From Salinisphaera aquimarina (GTDB lineage Bacteria > Pseudomonadota > Gammaproteobacteria > Nevskiales > Salinisphaeraceae): DNA of 64,000 nt. Position 1 is the first letter of the stretch. Each line of letters opens with the position of its first letter. The stretch is from positions 62,001 through 126,000 of the forward strand of contig NZ_JBHRSS010000008.1 of the NCBI RefSeq assembly GCF_042643355.1. Reading direction: 5' to 3'. Positions 37,021-46,589 of this stretch are shown piece by piece. A program made the translations under genes and the position numbers. The notes below the pieces were generated by a model. The model made no database searches, was not told where the DNA came from, and saw only the letters and a list, made by a program, of their open reading frames with translations.

Positions 37021-38652
37021 ATGACGAATAAAAATAACCGCTACGCCAAGACCTGGCTAGCCTTGGCGGCCATCGCGCTGACGAGCAGCCTGAGCGCCTG
37101 CAGCGACAACGATCACGACGACAATACGAACGCTGACAGTAGTGACCCCGGCGCAGATCGTACCGCCGTGGTCGAGACCACGGTCGGCCCTGTCCAGGGG
37201 CGGGTGCAGGACAACGTCGACGAGTTTCTCGGCATCCCCTACGCGACACCGCCCTTGGCCGAGTTGCGGTGGCGACCGCCCCAGCCTCACGAGCCTTGGG
37301 TGGATACGCTGGATGCCGTAGCCTTCGGCAACACCTGTGCGCAGACACTTACGCTAGGCGTTTTTGCGGCCCGTAGCGATCACGAGGATTGTCTGTTCTT
37401 GAACGTCTTTGCGCCCGCCGATCGACCTGCGGATGCCGGCCTGCCCGTGATGATCTGGATGCACGGCGGCGCCATCCTGGCAGGTGGCAGCAACGACTAC
37501 GACGGCAGCAAGCTGGCGGACGACGGCAACGTGATCGTGGTCACCATAAATAACCGCATGAACGTCTTCGGCTTCCTGGCACTGCCCGGCCTGGATTCCG
37601 AGGGGCATACCTTCGGCAACTACGGCTTTATGGATCAGCAGTTCGCCTTTCAGTGGGTGCAGGACAACATCGCAGCATTCGGCGGCGATCCCGACAACGT
37701 CACCATCTCTGGCGAGTCGGCCGGCGGCAAGAGCGTATGGGTGCATCTGGCTTCACCAACGGCCGCGGGCCTGTTCCATCGCGCCATCATCGAAAGCGGT
37801 GCTGGCCCCGGCACCATCGATTTGGCGACCGCAGAGACCAACGGCGAGGCCCTTGCGCAAGCCACCGATTGCGCCAATGACGACCCGGCACAGACCGTAG
37901 CCTGTCTGCGATCTTTGTCGGTCGCCGAGATACAGGCAGCCGGTTCCTTCGGTGGCAATCCGGTGATCGACGGCACGTTAATCACCCAGCCCTCGCTCGA
38001 CGCGTTCCGCTCGGGTAATTTCAATCGGGTGCCCGTGATGGCCGGCGCTACCAAGGACGAGAACCGGTTCTTCGTTGCGGTGACGGAAATGAGCAGCGGC
38101 CAGGCTCTGAGCGCCGATCAGTACACTCAGCAGATCCAGACACAGCACGGTGATAACGCCGACGAGGTTCTGGCGCAATATCCGCTGAGCGACTACGATT
38201 CCGCGAGTCTCGCGGCGTCCGCGGTACAGACCGACAGTGGCATCGTCTGTCCGGGACTGCAGCACGACCGCGCCCTCGCGGCATATGTGCCGACCTATAT
38301 CTTCGAATTCGCTGACCGGACTGCGCCGGTTTATTCACCTGCCGTGTCATTCGACTACGGTGCTTACCATACCGGCGAGATTCAGTACCTGTTCCCGCTA
38401 TTCCACGGCGCCACCGGAACGCCACAGCCGCTGAACGACGCGCAGCAGGTGCTTTCCGATGACATGGTGAGCTACTGGACTCGATTCGCGGCCGCCGCCG
38501 ACCCGAATTCCTCCGCAGCCCCGGTCTGGCCCACTTATACAGGCGACGGCGGCAAATATCAGTCGCTGGATCTTCCAGAGCCGGCAACAGACGACGTGAC
38601 GCAACTGTCTACATCGCATCACTGTGACCTGTGGGACGCACTGAGCGGCTGA
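37021..38652 (+). CDS. Lipoprotein type-B carboxylesterase (copy 2)
   Basis: A 543-residue paralogue of the gene just upstream, colinear along its whole length. It shows the same lipobox type (LSACSDN near residue 24), EDCLFLNVF, the nucleophile elbow SGESAGG, and the shared tail HHCDLWD. It is likely an outer-membrane or periplasmic lipid-anchored esterase. The pair probably arose by tandem duplication and has since diverged clearly at protein level. An AGAGGAAG site precedes the ATG. The AraC regulator at 38722 converges on it. Confidence 0.88.
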   Translation: MTNKNNRYAKTWLALAAIALTSSLSACSDNDHDDNTNADSSDPGADRTAVVETTVGPVQGRVQDNVDEFLGIPYATPPLAELRWRPPQPHEPWVDTLDAVAFGNTCAQTLTLGVFAARSDHEDCLFLNVFAPADRPADAGLPVMIWMHGGAILAGGSNDYDGSKLADDGNVIVVTINNRMNVFGFLALPGLDSEGHTFGNYGFMDQQFAFQWVQDNIAAFGGDPDNVTISGESAGGKSVWVHLASPTAAGLFHRAIIESGAGPGTIDLATAETNGEALAQATDCANDDPAQTVACLRSLSVAEIQAAGSFGGNPVIDGTLITQPSLDAFRSGNFNRVPVMAGATKDENRFFVAVTEMSSGQALSADQYTQQIQTQHGDNADEVLAQYPLSDYDSASLAASAVQTDSGIVCPGLQHDRALAAYVPTYIFEFADRTAPVYSPAVSFDYGAYHTGEIQYLFPLFHGATGTPQPLNDAQQVLSDDMVSYWTRFAAAADPNSSAAPVWPTYTGDGGKYQSLDLPEPATDDVTQLSTSHHCDLWDALSG

Positions 38653-38721
38653 ACCATACCGTTACAAGCCAAGGCCTGGCCCCGGCATCGCCCGGAACCA
38701 GGTCATTCCTGAGACAGGGCA

Positions 38722-39612
38722 TCAAGCGGAAGGGCCGCGCGTTCCTCGCAATCGATACTCGCGCGGCGTTACGCCGGTGGCCTGGTGGAATATTTGAGTG
38801 AAATGGCTCTGACTGCCAAAGCCCACAGAAAGAGCGATCTGAGAAATACTGGTCGAGTCTTTTGCAAGCAGCTCGCGAGCCTGGTCGATGCGCAACCGAA
38901 TAACGTACTGATGCGGTGATTCGCCAAAGGTTGCGCGGAACAAGCGGCTGAAGTGGCGCGGGCTGAGCTGGGCGATCGACGCGAGATCGAGCAAGCTGAG
39001 GCTGCACTGGATATTCGCATAGATGAAATCCGTCACGCGAGCACGTTGACTGCGCGAAAGCAAGCTCGCGGACCGATCCGCCTTTGGTCTGACCGCATAA
39101 CGCCCAATGATGTAGCTGGCGAGCGTCAGGGAAAGATACTCGGAATAAAGGCGCCCAACCGGGCACTTTCTCCGCAGATCGCTTTCCATGGTCCGGATCA
39201 GCCGGGCTAGGGACGCGTCGCGAATATTGTGCTGCGGTACCACCTCACGCGTCGTGGGCGACTCGGCATCCCGAGTCAACTGCTCGAGCAGACGTCCGTG
39301 TATCTCGACTAGCAACATCCTGAAACGGCCCTTGGGATGGATATTTTGAAACTCGCATCCGCCCGGATTGATAAACAGGGCTCCTGGTCCGACATCCAGA
39401 TGCCGTGACTGCAACCCGACACGGTAGGACGTCTTGAAAAATCCCTTGATGACCAGCGCAATCTGCATCCGGGGCCATTCCGCATTTGGAATCATGGGCA
39501 GATACTCGCGGCTACGCTGCTCTTCCAGCCGAAAGCCGTCGTGCAGCGCAATATCCGTGTCGTCAAGGGCATTGTCGCCCCATGGCCACGCGACGAGTTC
39601 TCGCCCGCTCAT
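38722..39612 (-). CDS. AraC-family transcriptional regulator
   Basis: An approximately 296-residue regulator with an N-terminal ligand-binding domain, and a C-terminal double helix-turn-helix (about 195-295) showing LLDLASIAQLSPRHFSRLF and ISQIALSVGFGSQSHFTQIF, with the family's FRxxxGxSPHQY and TGVTPREYR ends. It is the nearest regulator to the two esterase genes and may control them; the effector is unknown. The start at 39612 (MSGREL) is preferred over an upstream TTG. Confidence 0.88.
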   Translation of the reverse strand: MSGRELVAWPWGDNALDDTDIALHDGFRLEEQRSREYLPMIPNAEWPRMQIALVIKGFFKTSYRVGLQSRHLDVGPGALFINPGGCEFQNIHPKGRFRMLLVEIHGRLLEQLTRDAESPTTREVVPQHNIRDASLARLIRTMESDLRRKCPVGRLYSEYLSLTLASYIIGRYAVRPKADRSASLLSRSQRARVTDFIYANIQCSLSLLDLASIAQLSPRHFSRLFRATFGESPHQYVIRLRIDQARELLAKDSTSISQIALSVGFGSQSHFTQIFHQATGVTPREYRLRGTRGPSA

Positions 39613-39850
39613 AATCTGCAACCGTTCATGGCACGCCCTCTCCCCGGTGCTACAGGCTGCCAACCGATCTTATGAAGCGCCGAGGGAAAATGCGAAACCG
39701 CTTAGCACACAACTATGTAATGCAAGCTGCAACGTTATGCGTTCGCCCGCGCCCTTTGATCATTGATGCCAGCGACATGACTTTTTTCAGCAATTTGCCG
39801 CCACGGACGCCCGAACGCCCCGATCCCGCCGCGCGATATGCGGGGCGGTT

Positions 39851-40891
39851 TCAAGCATCAAGTGCAACAGTCCCATTGTCGCGGGCCTGGAAGCAGTACT
39901 CGAAAAAGACTTCGGCAGGCGTGCGAAACGCCAGGGTCTTGCGAGGCCGGGTGTTCATCTCTCAGGCGATGGCGTCCAGTTCGCGCTGGGAGTAGACACT
40001 CAGATCGCTGCCCTTGGGCAGGTACTGACGCAGCAGGCCGTTGGTGTTCTCGCAGATACCACGCTGCCAGGGGCTGTGCGGATCGGCGAAGTAGATCAAG
40101 AGTCCCGTGCTCTGGGCCAGCTCGGCATGCAGGGCCATTTCCTTGCCCTGGTCGTAGGTCAGTGTCTGGCGTAGTTCTGCGGGCAAGGGCTCGAACGCTT
40201 GGCTGAAGCCCGCCAGGGCGGCCTGGGCGGTGGCGCCTTCCATCCGCACGATCATGAGAAACAGCGTGCGACGATCGACCAGCACGCCGACGGCGCTGCG
40301 ATTGGCGGCGCCTCTGAGCAGATCGCCTTCCCAGTGGCCGGGGAGCAAACGCTCGGCGGCGGCAGGCGGCCGTAGATGAATACTCGGCAGGTCGCGCATC
40401 TGCCCGCGGCGATCGGTGCCCCGACTGCGCGGTCGGCGTCGAGCGCGGCCTTGGCGCAGCAGGCGCGTCAACTCGCGACGCAGCGTGCCACGGGGCATGG
40501 CGTAGATGGCGGTATAGATCGTCTCGTGGGACACGTTCCCTAGTCTGCCCGCGATCTGCTCAGGCGACCACTTGAGCAGCAACAGGCGGCGCACCTGGGC
40601 CCACAGCGCACCGGAGCGGTCCAGCTTGCGTACGACGCGCCGTTTGCGGCGCAAGCGCCGTGCGCGCGCACCAGCGCGCCGCGCATCGTAACCGGATAGG
40701 CGCAGCGGCCGCCCTATGACGGGCGTGCGCCGACCGAGCTGATCGCCGTTACGACGAAGTTCGCGCAGGATCGTGCTCGGAGCACGGGTCAATACCCGTG
40801 CGATCTCACGAATACCGACCACTTGACTGCGCGTCGCCGTTAATCGCAATACGGCGGCGTACTGCTTCCTGCGCCTTCGCCAGTTGACCAC
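39851..40891 (-). pseudogene. IS30-family transposase, interrupted and 5'-truncated
   Basis: The frame contains the IS30 helix-turn-helix (REIARVLTRAPSTILRELRRN) and the DDE core segments GHWEGDLLRG, YDQGKEMALH and PHSPWQRGICENTNGLLRQ. A TGA at 39962-39964 stops it after LDAIA. The same frame continues EMNTRPRKTLAFRTPAEVFF to a stop at 39851, so a Trp codon probably mutated. The N-terminal ~20 residues are missing where an IS1595 fragment begins. It is judged inactive. Confidence 0.85.
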
Positions 40892-40894
40892 GAA

Positions 40895-40978
40895 TGCTCT
40901 GTTCGACGTTGTGCAGTTTGCAGGCGAGGTAGAAGTGGATGAGAGTTACTTCGGCGGCAAGCGCAAAGTCGAACAAGG
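40895..40978 (+). pseudogene. IS1595-family transposase fragment
   Basis: About 28 codons read QFAGEVEVDESYFGGKRK, the conserved DDE-region signature of IS1595-type transposases. It runs on the opposite strand to its neighbours, abuts the IS30 remnant on the left, and is cut by the IS3 element on the right. Only this scrap survives. Confidence 0.75.
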
Positions 40979-40984
40979 TGGGGT

Positions 40985-41872
40985 CTACGCCGTTTCCGCG
41001 GACGGTTGAGAACAGGTTAACGGATACTTCCGGTCTTCGGCGGCCATGCGCTTTCGGATACGCGGATTATGGAATCGCTCAATGTAGTCAAAGAGGTCTG
41101 ACTTGGCGACGTCGAGCGTGCGGTACCTGACGCGGTGGACACGTTCGCGTTTGAGTACGCCGAAGAAACCTTCGCAAGCGGCGTTGTCGCCGCAATGGCC
41201 GACAGCGCTCATCGAGCACGTCAGCGTGCTGTTCTTCAGCAGACGCTGATAATCCCCGCTGGTGAACTGGCTGCCGCGGTCGGAATGCAGAATTACATCG
41301 GCCTTGGCCTGACGTTGCCAGACCGCCATCTCCACGGCTCGCATAACCATCTGGCGATCCTGGCGATGGTGCATGGACCGGCGGATCACGAGCTTGCTGA
41401 ACAGGTCGATGACGACACACAAATACACCTTGCCTTCACCGGTCATGACCTCCGTGATATCGGTCACCCATTTCATCTCGGGTTCCGACGCCGTGAAGTC
41501 ACGCTTGAGATGGTTGCCGATGCCGATCGGCCGCACGCCGGGCTTTGCCTTGCGACGACTCTTCTTGCGTGGCCAGCCTTGGATGCCGTTCGACGCCATG
41601 ACGCGTGCGATGCGGTTCAGACTCGCTGTCTCGCCCTCATCGGTCAGATCTTCATGCATGCGGGGTGCGCCGAGCACGCCGCCGCTGTCGTCGTGCAGCG
41701 CACGGATACGACCCAGCAGACGATGATTATCCGTTTCCTGCGCGCTCGGCTTGCGAGCCGCCCAGGCGTAATAACCGCTCGGCGACACCTGTAGGCAGCG
41801 ACACATTAGACGGATGGTAAAGCGTATGCGACAACGCTGGATCGCCTGATATCTCAGGACGATCCTTTTGCG
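40985..41872 (-). CDS. IS3-family transposase OrfB
   Basis: A DDE transposase with the HTH_21-type N-terminus (YYAWAARKPSAQE), EMKWVTDITEVMTGEGKVYL, HSDRGSQFTSGDYQ and AACEGFFGVLKRERVHR, the three catalytic acidic regions. The frame continues upstream of the first ATG (41806) to about 41872, overlapping orfA by -1, with an AAAAGG slippery-type stretch. This is how IS3 elements make the OrfAB fusion. OrfB looks intact, but without a whole OrfA it should not transpose on its own. Confidence 0.85.
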   Translation of the reverse strand, partial: RKRIVLRYQAIQRCRIRFTIRLMCRCLQVSPSGYYAWAARKPSAQETDNHRLLGRIRALHDDSGGVLGAPRMHEDLTDEGETASLNRIARVMASNGIQGWPRKKSRRKAKPGVRPIGIGNHLKRDFTASEPEMKWVTDITEVMTGEGKVYLCVVIDLFSKLVIRRSMHHRQDRQMVMRAVEMAVWQRQAKADVILHSDRGSQFTSGDYQRLLKNSTLTCSMSAVGHCGDNAACEGFFGVLKRERVHRVRYRTLDVAKSDLFDYIERFHNPRIRKRMAAEDRKYPLTCSQPSAETA

Positions 41873-42088
41873 AAGTACGTTGCCGCTTCGCGCAAAAAAT
41901 CGCGCTCCTTCGTCACTCGTGACAGCTCCCGCTTGAGCCGCATCACCTCCTGATCACGCGCCGTACCGGTGCCTTTGAACGCCGCATCTGCGCCTGTATC
42001 GGCCTCGCGGCGCCATCGGGTCAGCAGGTTCGGATTGATACCGATTTCGAGCGCGACCTGGCGGCAACTGACACCAGGCTGGCGCGTC
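41855..42088 (-). pseudogene. IS3-family OrfA, 5'-truncated
   Basis: The remaining ~75 codons read QVALEIGINPNLLTRWRREA and end REAATYFAKGSS, the leucine-zipper end of OrfA. The start and first helix are lost, and a stop codon lies just upstream near 42090. The loss explains why the element is probably dead. Confidence 0.75.
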
Positions 42089-42231
42089 TATACCCCATCT
42101 AGGTTCAATGTCCACAATAGCTGATTGATATATCAGCATAAACCTATCTTACGTGTGCGGACAATTCGGACATAACGGATCAATAAAATCAGATAGTTAC
42201 AGGCCGGTTTCGGTATGTGACGCAGCCTATG

Positions 42232-43418
42232 GGTAACCCCTCCATTTTCGACGCAGATCAACAGCGGAGTTAAGCGGCCATGCTGAGTTTCTGCATGGGC
42301 GTGATGCCACCGAGCGCCATGTTCGGCCGCTCGTAATTGTAAATCCATAGCCATCGCGTCGCGGCATCCCGCACGTCGGCGATGGACTAGAACAGATGTT
42401 GATTGAGCCAGTCTTATCCGACGGGCCGGTTGTACCGTTCAACGTAGACGTGCTGCCGCGGCTTACAGGGCTCGATATATTCGAGCCGGATGCCTTGGCG
42501 TCTCGCCTACTTGATCAAGCCGCCGCTGACGTATTCAATCACAATGGATCGCCACCGGCTTACCGCGCCATTCGATAATCTGCTCTAGCCTGGGGATCAC
42601 ACCGGCTGACGGCATGACGGATCGACTTCGATGCCCAGGCCTTCACGGTTGGTGTCGTCGATGACATTGAACAATCGGAAGCTGCGACCGTCGTTCAGTT
42701 GGTCGTGCATGAAGTCCATCGACCAGACCTATTCCGGCGCCGCCGGCTCGGCCAGCTTGTCGGGCACCTCCCGCTTCAAACGCTTTCTCGGCTTGATCGA
42801 AAGATTGAGCTCCAGCTCACGATCGATTCGATGGACGCGTTTGTGATTCCGTCAAAAGTCCTTGACGTTGCGCAGGTACAGAAAACACATCCCGAAGCCC
42901 GGTTGCACTGGTTATCCGTCAGACGGATGAGCCAGTCTGTAATCTCGGCTTTCTCATCCGACAATGTCGGCTGATAGCGATAGTAGGTTCGGCTGATCGA
43001 AAAGCCACGCAGGCCAGCAGAATGCTGATGCCGTATTTACTCACGCTGCGTCGGGCCATCTCCCGTCGGCAAGATCGCCTCACCAATTTTTTGCCACGGC
43101 CTCCTGCACGATCTCGGCCTTGAGCCGTTCTTAGGCATCCATCTTGTTGAGCCGTCGGTTCTCGTCCTCGAGCTCCTTTACGCGCGCCATGAGCGAGGCG
43201 TCCATGCCGCCGTACTTGCCACGCCATTTGTAGAACGTCGCCGAGCTCATACCGTGCTCACGGCAAAGCTGCGGTACGGGCGTGCAAGTCTCGACCTACT
43301 TCAGGATCGCCAGGATCTGGCTGTAGGTATATCGGGATGTCTTCACGGGGAACCTCTTAGGGTTAGATTACGAGGTAATTCCGCTTTTGACCGGCAATCT
43401 TTTTCGCGGGGAATTACC
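42232..43418 (-). mobile_element. Degenerate IS3-group element
   Basis: Minus-strand frame from a GTG at 43346 (KTSRYTYSQILAILK then a stop) through MSSATFYKWRGKYGGMDASL, VWSMDFMHDQLNDG, FNVIDD and NYERPNMALGGITP at the end near 42268. It clearly descends from an IS3-group orfAB but holds many stops and shifts. Ends near GGTAACCCC and GAATTACC are tentative. It is inserted 18 bases beyond the cytochrome gene stop. Confidence 0.75.
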
Positions 43419-43435
43419 ACTCGTCGTCGCCATTT

Positions 43436-44029
43436 TTATTTCGCCTTAAGTTCACTGTTCTGGACGCAGTCCTGCATGCAGGCTTCATTGCTCACATCGG
43501 GCCGGGGATCGGGCGACACGAAACCGTTTCGGTTGGGCATCTCGACTTTCGCTAGCGTACCGGCGTCAAGCGCTTCATCACGGTCAACGAGGCCATTGAG
43601 ATAAAGCACGTACGCCGTGACCGCATAGGTCTCGTCAGGAGACAGCGACTGCGGCGAAGTGAGCGGCATGGCACGGTGGATATAGTCGTATAGCGTGGTT
43701 GCGTATGGCCAATAGCTGCCGACCGTCTTAATCGGCTTGTCGCTGGCGAGCGTGCCCTGCCCGCCGACGAGTCTGGGAAAGGCGCCATTCTCGCCTTTCG
43801 GGCCGTGGCAAGCGGCGCACTGCGTCTTGTAGATCGCCTCGCCGTCGCCAGCGGTTCCCGACCCTTCCGGCAGGCCAGCGCCACTCGGCCGGACGTCGAT
43901 ATTCCAGCCAGCGATCTCGGCGTCACTCGCCGGTCGGCCGAGGCCGTAATCGGCTTGCTCAGCCAGCGCGACTGAACTTATTGTGAGACCGAAGACAAGG
44001 GTGAGCGCGATTGTTCTAGACATGCACAT
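43436..44029 (-). CDS. c-type cytochrome (sulfite dehydrogenase partner)
   Basis: An approximately 197-residue exported monohaem cytochrome. The signal peptide is at the start (SRTIALTLVFGLTISSVALA), the haem motif CAACH sits near residue 72, and Met ligand candidates follow in RAMPLTSPQSLSP. The C-terminal EACMQDC pair is unusual and shared by cytochromes found beside SoxC-like enzymes. The gene overlaps the end of soxC by about 14 bases. It likely takes electrons from that molybdenum enzyme to the respiratory chain. The start is 44029 or 44023. Confidence 0.85.
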   Translation of the reverse strand: MCMSRTIALTLVFGLTISSVALAEQADYGLGRPASDAEIAGWNIDVRPSGAGLPEGSGTAGDGEAIYKTQCAACHGPKGENGAFPRLVGGQGTLASDKPIKTVGSYWPYATTLYDYIHRAMPLTSPQSLSPDETYAVTAYVLYLNGLVDRDEALDAGTLAKVEMPNRNGFVSPDPRPDVSNEACMQDCVQNSELKAK

Positions 44030-45308
44030 TGCTGATCTCCCCCTGCGACGATACTTCCCAAGTTTGAATGGCGTTGAGGTGATAAACATAATTCGTGCCG
44101 CGCACGTCGACTAGTTGTTCGTGCGTCGGCTGCACGTAGCCGGTTTCATCGATCGCCCGGCTCTGCAGGAGCGCCGAGTCGCCTTTCCATCGCCACGGCA
44201 GCCGGAATCGCGTAAGACATTTCGGCTGCACGGGCCCGTCGAGCTCGGCCTGCTGCCAATTGCGGCCCCCGTCGACCGATACGTCAACGCGCTTGATGCG
44301 GCCGCGGCCCGACCACGCCAACCCACGAATCTCGTAGAAACCCTTGTCGGGAAGACTCTGGCCGCCGGAAGGCGCGGTGATGACAGACTTGGCGTCCATC
44401 AAGAAAGTGAACTGGCGCGCCTGACCATTGGGCATGAGATCGGTGTACTTGGAGGTTTCTTCGCGCGTCATGAACGGCGCGTCGCCGACCTCGAGCCGGC
44501 GAAGCCATTTCACCTGCATGTTGCCTTCGAAACCGGGCAGCAGAAGTCGTAGCGGATAGCCTTGTTCCGGACGCAGCGCCTCACCGTTCTGCGCATAGAC
44601 CACGAGCGCATCGTCCAGCGCCTTGTCCATCGGTATGCTTCGGGTCAGCGCCGAGGCGTCTGCCCCTTCGGCAAGAATCCATTCCGCCTTGTCCTTAACG
44701 CGGGCCTCACGCAACAAAGTCGCGAGTGGCACGCCAGTCCATTCACAGCACGACAATAGGCCGTGCGTATCCTGGACCGTCTTGCCGGTGGGCTCTTTCC
44801 ACTCCGTGAGCGTGTTACCCGAGCACTCAAGAAAGCGCTTGATCGACACTTGCGGGAAACGCTTGAGTTGGGCCATATCGAAGATCAGCGGCTTGTCGAC
44901 CAAGCCGTGCAGCATGAGTTCGTGCTGCTCTGGATCAATCGCCGGCACACCGCCGTGATGGCGCTCGAAGACCAGACCATTCGGCGTGATACTGCCTTCC
45001 AGATCCTGTAGTGGGGTGAAGCTCCAGGAAGAGGTCTTCGTAGTGGTCAGATCCGTGGGTGTGCGTACCACGTCTCTTTCGAACTTCGACGGCACGCCGT
45101 AGGCCGGCGAAAGTATCGGCTCGCCTTGGCTGCGCATCCATTCAGGTACTTTCGGTGCCTGATTACCCGCCTTGTTTTCGGCTGCGAGCCCACGCCCCGC
45201 TAAGAACGGCACGCTGAATGCGCCCACGGTACCGAGCGCTTGCTTGAGCAATCGCCGCCGCCGTGGATCCGGTGCGGACGCACTACTCGCGGAAATTTCG
45301 TCTTTCAT
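44016..45308 (-). CDS. soxC: SoxC/SorA-like molybdopterin sulfite dehydrogenase
   Basis: A 430-residue periplasmic molybdenum-cofactor enzyme of the sulfite oxidase fold. The Tat signal has PRRRRLLKQ at residues 15-23 and cleavage near GLAAE. The active-site cysteine lies in FLECSGN near residue 162. MQVKWLRRLEVGDAPF and the C-terminal dimer domain (GLAWSGRGRIKRVDVSVDGG) match SoxC/sulfite dehydrogenase. It should oxidise sulfite or a sulfane group and pass electrons to the adjacent cytochrome. No soxXYZAB genes are present, which favours a free-sulfite role. It is followed by the cytochrome and preceded by an MFS transporter. Confidence 0.87.
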   Translation of the reverse strand: MKDEISASSASAPDPRRRRLLKQALGTVGAFSVPFLAGRGLAAENKAGNQAPKVPEWMRSQGEPILSPAYGVPSKFERDVVRTPTDLTTTKTSSWSFTPLQDLEGSITPNGLVFERHHGGVPAIDPEQHELMLHGLVDKPLIFDMAQLKRFPQVSIKRFLECSGNTLTEWKEPTGKTVQDTHGLLSCCEWTGVPLATLLREARVKDKAEWILAEGADASALTRSIPMDKALDDALVVYAQNGEALRPEQGYPLRLLLPGFEGNMQVKWLRRLEVGDAPFMTREETSKYTDLMPNGQARQFTFLMDAKSVITAPSGGQSLPDKGFYEIRGLAWSGRGRIKRVDVSVDGGRNWQQAELDGPVQPKCLTRFRLPWRWKGDSALLQSRAIDETGYVQPTHEQLVDVRGTNYVYHLNAIQTWEVSSQGEISNVHV

Positions 45309-45332
45309 CGTTTCAACTCCTGGACAACGTAT

Positions 45333-46589
45333 TCAGGATTGGGGGGCGGAGCGCGTCGCAACATCCGCGGCGCCTCGCTCAAGCGTACTCAGTTTCTGCA
45401 TCGCAATAGTTCCAACCACCGGTCCAACGGCCAATACGCCGAACGCAGCGGCCCAGCCGAAGTGCGCATGAACGACCGGTATTAGCCACAGCGTCGGCAC
45501 GGTCAAGATATAACCGATCGCTAGCTGCATCGTGAGCGCAGTGCCCACGTAACGCTGGTCGCCGAGCTCGGTGATCACGGTGGAGAACTGGGCCGAGTCG
45601 GCCACGACCCAAAAGCCCCAGATCAAACCTAAAAGAAGAATAAGCGGCCAGAGCGTGTCCGGCAGCCAGCCGATCAGCAGAGCACAGCCGCCCGAAATGA
45701 CCATGGCCAGCGAGGTCGCACGCCCGCGTCCCCAGTGATCGCCAAGAATGCCGCCGACCCAGCAGCCGATCGCGCCGATACCGATCACGGCAAACGTCGC
45801 CAGGGCCGCGCCAGCGAGCGGCGCGTCGAAGGCCTGGGTGGAGAGTACATCGCCATAAAACACGGAGAACCAGGCCCACATGGCATAGAGCTCCCACATG
45901 TGTCCGAAGTAGCCAATTGAGGCGAGTAGCACCGGACGATCGGAGAAGGCTTGCCAAGCCTGGGACAGGTTGAATGGCGCGCGTGGGAACGCGAACGGAC
46001 CATCGCTGCCGAGATATTCTGCGATCAGACCGCCGGCCAGCGAGAACAGGGAGGTAGCGATGATGACGATCCGCCAATCGAGTCCGCCCAGGCCGTTGAC
46101 CAGATGCGGCGTGGCCGAGCCTAGGGTGAGGGCACCGACCATTATGCCCAGAGCCGTTCCGCGCTTGACCTTGAACCAGGTCGCCATGGCTTTCATGGCG
46201 GGCGGATAGACGCTGGCTAGGCCGAAGCCAGTGACCGCGCGCAGCACAGTCGCCAGCAAGACCGGCGGGTTGGCCAACAGAAGGATGTTGGCGAGCGCGG
46301 CGAGGCCGGCACCGTAGAGCATAAGCCGGCGCGGCGGCACACGATCAGCGATGTTGAACACTGCCGAAGTGAGCGCGCCGGCGACGAAGCCCAGTTGCAC
46401 GGCGATGGTCATCCAGGCGGCTTCACCCGGTGAGAGCGACCACAGCTCTCGCAGCTGGGGCACGACCGCCGTAGCCGAGAACCACGTGGTCATGCCCAGC
46501 AACATGGCGCTGGCCAGTATCGCCAGCGCCGACCAGCGACCGGCCGGATCATGCAGCGGCGTGTGATGATTCACCGCCGCTCGGCTCAC
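45333..46589 (-). CDS. MFS transporter (NreB/CynX-like)
   Basis: A 418-residue major facilitator with 12 hydrophobic spans. The loop motif DRVPPRRLMLYGAG is near residue 82 and the second-half counterpart GDHWGRGRATSL near residue 284. It starts in a 4-base ATGA overlap with the upstream maoC gene and lies 24 bases before soxC, so it belongs to the operon. In this context it could export sulfite or a product, or import a substrate; direction and substrate are inference. Confidence 0.82.
   Translation of the reverse strand: MSRAAVNHHTPLHDPAGRWSALAILASAMLLGMTTWFSATAVVPQLRELWSLSPGEAAWMTIAVQLGFVAGALTSAVFNIADRVPPRRLMLYGAGLAALANILLLANPPVLLATVLRAVTGFGLASVYPPAMKAMATWFKVKRGTALGIMVGALTLGSATPHLVNGLGGLDWRIVIIATSLFSLAGGLIAEYLGSDGPFAFPRAPFNLSQAWQAFSDRPVLLASIGYFGHMWELYAMWAWFSVFYGDVLSTQAFDAPLAGAALATFAVIGIGAIGCWVGGILGDHWGRGRATSLAMVISGGCALLIGWLPDTLWPLILLLGLIWGFWVVADSAQFSTVITELGDQRYVGTALTMQLAIGYILTVPTLWLIPVVHAHFGWAAAFGVLAVGPVVGTIAMQKLSTLERGAADVATRSAPQS

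Larger units (their letters stand above)
40979..42097 (-). mobile_element. IS3-family element with truncated orfA
   Basis: The element carries orfA and orfB of an IS3-family insertion sequence on the minus strand. The proposed ends are TGGGGTCTAC at 40979 and GTCTATACCCCA ending at 42097, which give short inverted repeats TGGGGT/ACCCCA. The flanking bases show no 3-bp target duplication. The orfA start is missing, so it is probably an internally deleted, immobile copy. Confidence 0.6.

Noticed and set aside
43436..45308. Full sox sulfur-oxidation operon
   Set aside because: Only the SoxC-like enzyme and a cytochrome are present; soxXYZAB are absent, so thiosulfate oxidation is not supported.
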